Positions 62,649 to 64,000 of a stretch of 64,000 nucleotides of DNA are shown here, piece by piece. Each line of letters begins with the position of its first letter. Position 1 is the first letter of the stretch. The stretch covers positions 5,510,001-5,574,000 of the forward strand of contig NZ_CP143867.1 in assembly GCF_036416795.1 (NCBI RefSeq). Reading direction: 5' to 3'. The notes below the pieces were generated by a model that saw nothing but the letters and a program-made list of their open reading frames with translations, had not been told where the DNA came from and ran no database searches. The stretch is from Bacteroides sp. MSB163 (GTDB lineage Bacteria; Bacteroidota; Bacteroidia; Bacteroidales; Bacteroidaceae). A program made the translations under genes and the position numbers.

Positions 62649-63332
62649 ATGCTGGAAGAACTGAAAGAAAAGGTATTCCATGCCAACCTTGAACTGGTGA
62701 AGCATGGACTGGTTATCTTCACCTGGGGAAATGTATCGGCTATCGACCGTGAAACGGGGCTGGTAGTCATCAAACCCAGTGGTGTAAGTTATGACGATAT
62801 GAAGGCGGAAGACATGGTGGTGGTTGACCTCGATGGCAAGGTAGTGGAAGGGCGATTGAAACCGTCTTCAGACACTCCGACCCACGTGGTACTCTACAAG
62901 GCTTTCCCTGAAATCGGCGGTGTGGTACACACCCACTCTACTTACGCTACTGCCTGGGCGCAAGCCGGATGTGACATTCCGAATATCGGAACGACACACG
63001 CAGATTACTTCCACGATGCCATACCTTGCACGGCAGATATGACAAAGGAAGAAGTGGAAGGAGCGTATGAAATGGAAACCGGAAATGTAATCGTGAAGCG
63101 CTTTGAAGGGCTAAACCCTGTACACACACCGGGAGTACTGGTAAAGAATCACGGTCCCTTCTCTTGGGGAAAAGATGCGCACGATGCTGTACACAACGCA
63201 GTGGTAATGGAACAAGTGGCTAAGATGGCAAGCATTGCTTATGCCGTCAATCCGAAACTGACCATGAATCCGCTGTTGGTAGAAAAGCATTTCAACCGCA
63301 AGCATGGGCCTAACGCTTACTATGGACAGTAA
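62649..63332 (+). CDS. araD: L-ribulose-5-phosphate 4-epimerase
   Basis: 227-residue cytosolic zinc enzyme of the class II aldolase fold. It converts L-ribulose 5-phosphate to D-xylulose 5-phosphate, the exit of arabinose catabolism to the pentose phosphate pathway. The residues expected for E. coli AraD are all visible: Asp75 in SSDTPTH, zinc ligands His94 and His96 in HTHSTYATAWA, His168 in VKNHGPFSWG, and TTHADYFHDAIPCT near residue 115. It starts 3 bp after the araR stop, so the two genes are probably translationally coupled. Confidence 0.96.
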   Translation: MLEELKEKVFHANLELVKHGLVIFTWGNVSAIDRETGLVVIKPSGVSYDDMKAEDMVVVDLDGKVVEGRLKPSSDTPTHVVLYKAFPEIGGVVHTHSTYATAWAQAGCDIPNIGTTHADYFHDAIPCTADMTKEEVEGAYEMETGNVIVKRFEGLNPVHTPGVLVKNHGPFSWGKDAHDAVHNAVVMEQVAKMASIAYAVNPKLTMNPLLVEKHFNRKHGPNAYYGQ

Positions 63333-63374
63333 ACAATCGACAATTAAAAATTAACAACTAAAAATTAAAGAATT

Positions 63375-64000
63375 ATGAACGCATTTGATCAATATGAAGT
63401 ATGGTTCGTAACCGGAGCACAGCTCCTGTACGGAGGTGACGCAGTTATCGCAGTAGACGCACACAGTAATGAAATGGTAGCCGGATTGAACGCCAGCGGC
63501 AAATTGCCGGTAAAGGTGGTTTATAAAGGTACGGTAAACTCTTCTAAAGAAGTAACTGAAGCTTTCAAAGCTGCTAACAATGATGAGAAATGTATCGGTG
63601 TTATCACCTGGATGCACACTTTCTCTCCTGCCAAGATGTGGATTCACGGTTTGCAGGAACTGAAGAAGCCGTTGCTGCACTTCCATACTCAGTTCAACAA
63701 AGAAATTCCTTGGGATACCATGGATATGGACTTCATGAACTTGAACCAGTCAGCTCACGGTGACCGTGAATTCGGCCACATTGTAACCCGTATGCGTAAA
63801 AACCGTAAGGTAGTGGTAGGCCATTGGCAAGATGAAAAAGCACAAGGCCAGATTGCAACATGGATGCGTGTTTGCGCCGGATGGGCTGACGCTCAGGATA
63901 TGCTGATTATCCGCTTCGGTGACCAGATGAACAACGTTGCTGTTACTGATGGTGACAAGGTATCCGCTGAACAAGTTTTGGGTTACCACGTAGACTACTG
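63375..64000 (+). CDS. araA: L-arabinose isomerase, 3' end cut by window
   Basis: First 208 residues of an enzyme usually about 500 long that converts L-arabinose to L-ribulose. The N-terminal landmarks are clear: EVWFVTGAQLLYGGD (residues 8-22), GVITWMHTFSPAKMWI near residue 77, LLHFHTQFNKEIPWD, and NLNQSAHGDREFGHIVTRMR. The metal-binding residues of the central domain lie beyond the right edge. It is the last visible gene of the operon, 42 bp after araD. No ribulokinase gene is seen; it should lie further right or elsewhere. Confidence 0.96.
   Translation, partial: MNAFDQYEVWFVTGAQLLYGGDAVIAVDAHSNEMVAGLNASGKLPVKVVYKGTVNSSKEVTEAFKAANNDEKCIGVITWMHTFSPAKMWIHGLQELKKPLLHFHTQFNKEIPWDTMDMDFMNLNQSAHGDREFGHIVTRMRKNRKVVVGHWQDEKAQGQIATWMRVCAGWADAQDMLIIRFGDQMNNVAVTDGDKVSAEQVLGYHVDY

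Overview
The window reads as a chromosomal segment of a gut Bacteroides. The reasons are paired SusC/SusD outer-membrane systems, hybrid two-component regulators (HTCS), lipoproteins with acidic residues straight after the lipobox cysteine, promoters of the TTTG/TAnnTTTG type, and a Nudix-type arabinose regulator of the NrtR/AraR kind. I see no tRNA, rRNA, insertion sequence, CRISPR array or prophage.

Region 1 (1-28 kb) is a polysaccharide utilization locus (PUL) built on both sides of one HTCS gene (14473-18513, minus). To its left, on the minus strand, run SusC, SusD, a second short SusC, a second SusD, a GH88 unsaturated-uronyl hydrolase and a large GH2 beta-galactosidase cut by the window edge. 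To its right, on the plus strand, run GH95, GH29, GH105, a second GH2 and a PL8-family polysaccharide lyase. A lyase, two unsaturated-uronide hydrolases, two fucosidase-type enzymes and two GH2 enzymes, with no sulfatase, suggest an acidic, fucose- or L-galactose-bearing, beta-galactoside-containing glycan rather than a sulfated glycosaminoglycan. The exact substrate cannot be read from the sequence.

Region 2 (28-35.5 kb) is mostly housekeeping: a lipocalin-like lipoprotein and a SPOR-domain lipoprotein, a small YtxH/holin-like/hypothetical envelope operon, mannose-6-phosphate isomerase, and a galactose set (aldose 1-epimerase, MFS sugar transporter, galactokinase).

Region 3 (35.5-64 kb) is an arabinan/arabinose locus. 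A minus-strand GH43-GH51 pair and a plus-strand operon (surface glycan-binding protein, SusC, SusD, SusC, SusD, small lipoprotein, GH43 endo-arabinanase) flank a second HTCS. Next comes the free-arabinose operon: exported mutarotase, sodium/sugar symporter, AraR-type Nudix regulator, araD and araA (cut by the right edge). From memory, the order resembles the B. thetaiotaomicron BT0350-BT0373 region.

The most notable non-coding finding is a shared promoter module. Two direct copies of TTGTCCACCT, 21 bp apart, lie exactly 19 bp upstream of TATTTTTG. The module occurs before the GH43-GH51 operon (minus) and again before the glycan-binding-protein operon (plus), and nowhere else that I could find. 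It is very likely the binding site of the arabinan HTCS. A separate tandem GTGTTACT..TACAC element upstream of the arabinose operon is a candidate AraR operator, with a weaker copy next to the HTCS site. Large intergenic inverted and tandem repeats (29.3-29.5, 43.5-44.2, 56.7, 58.7-58.8 and 61.9 kb) are the other unexplained structures.
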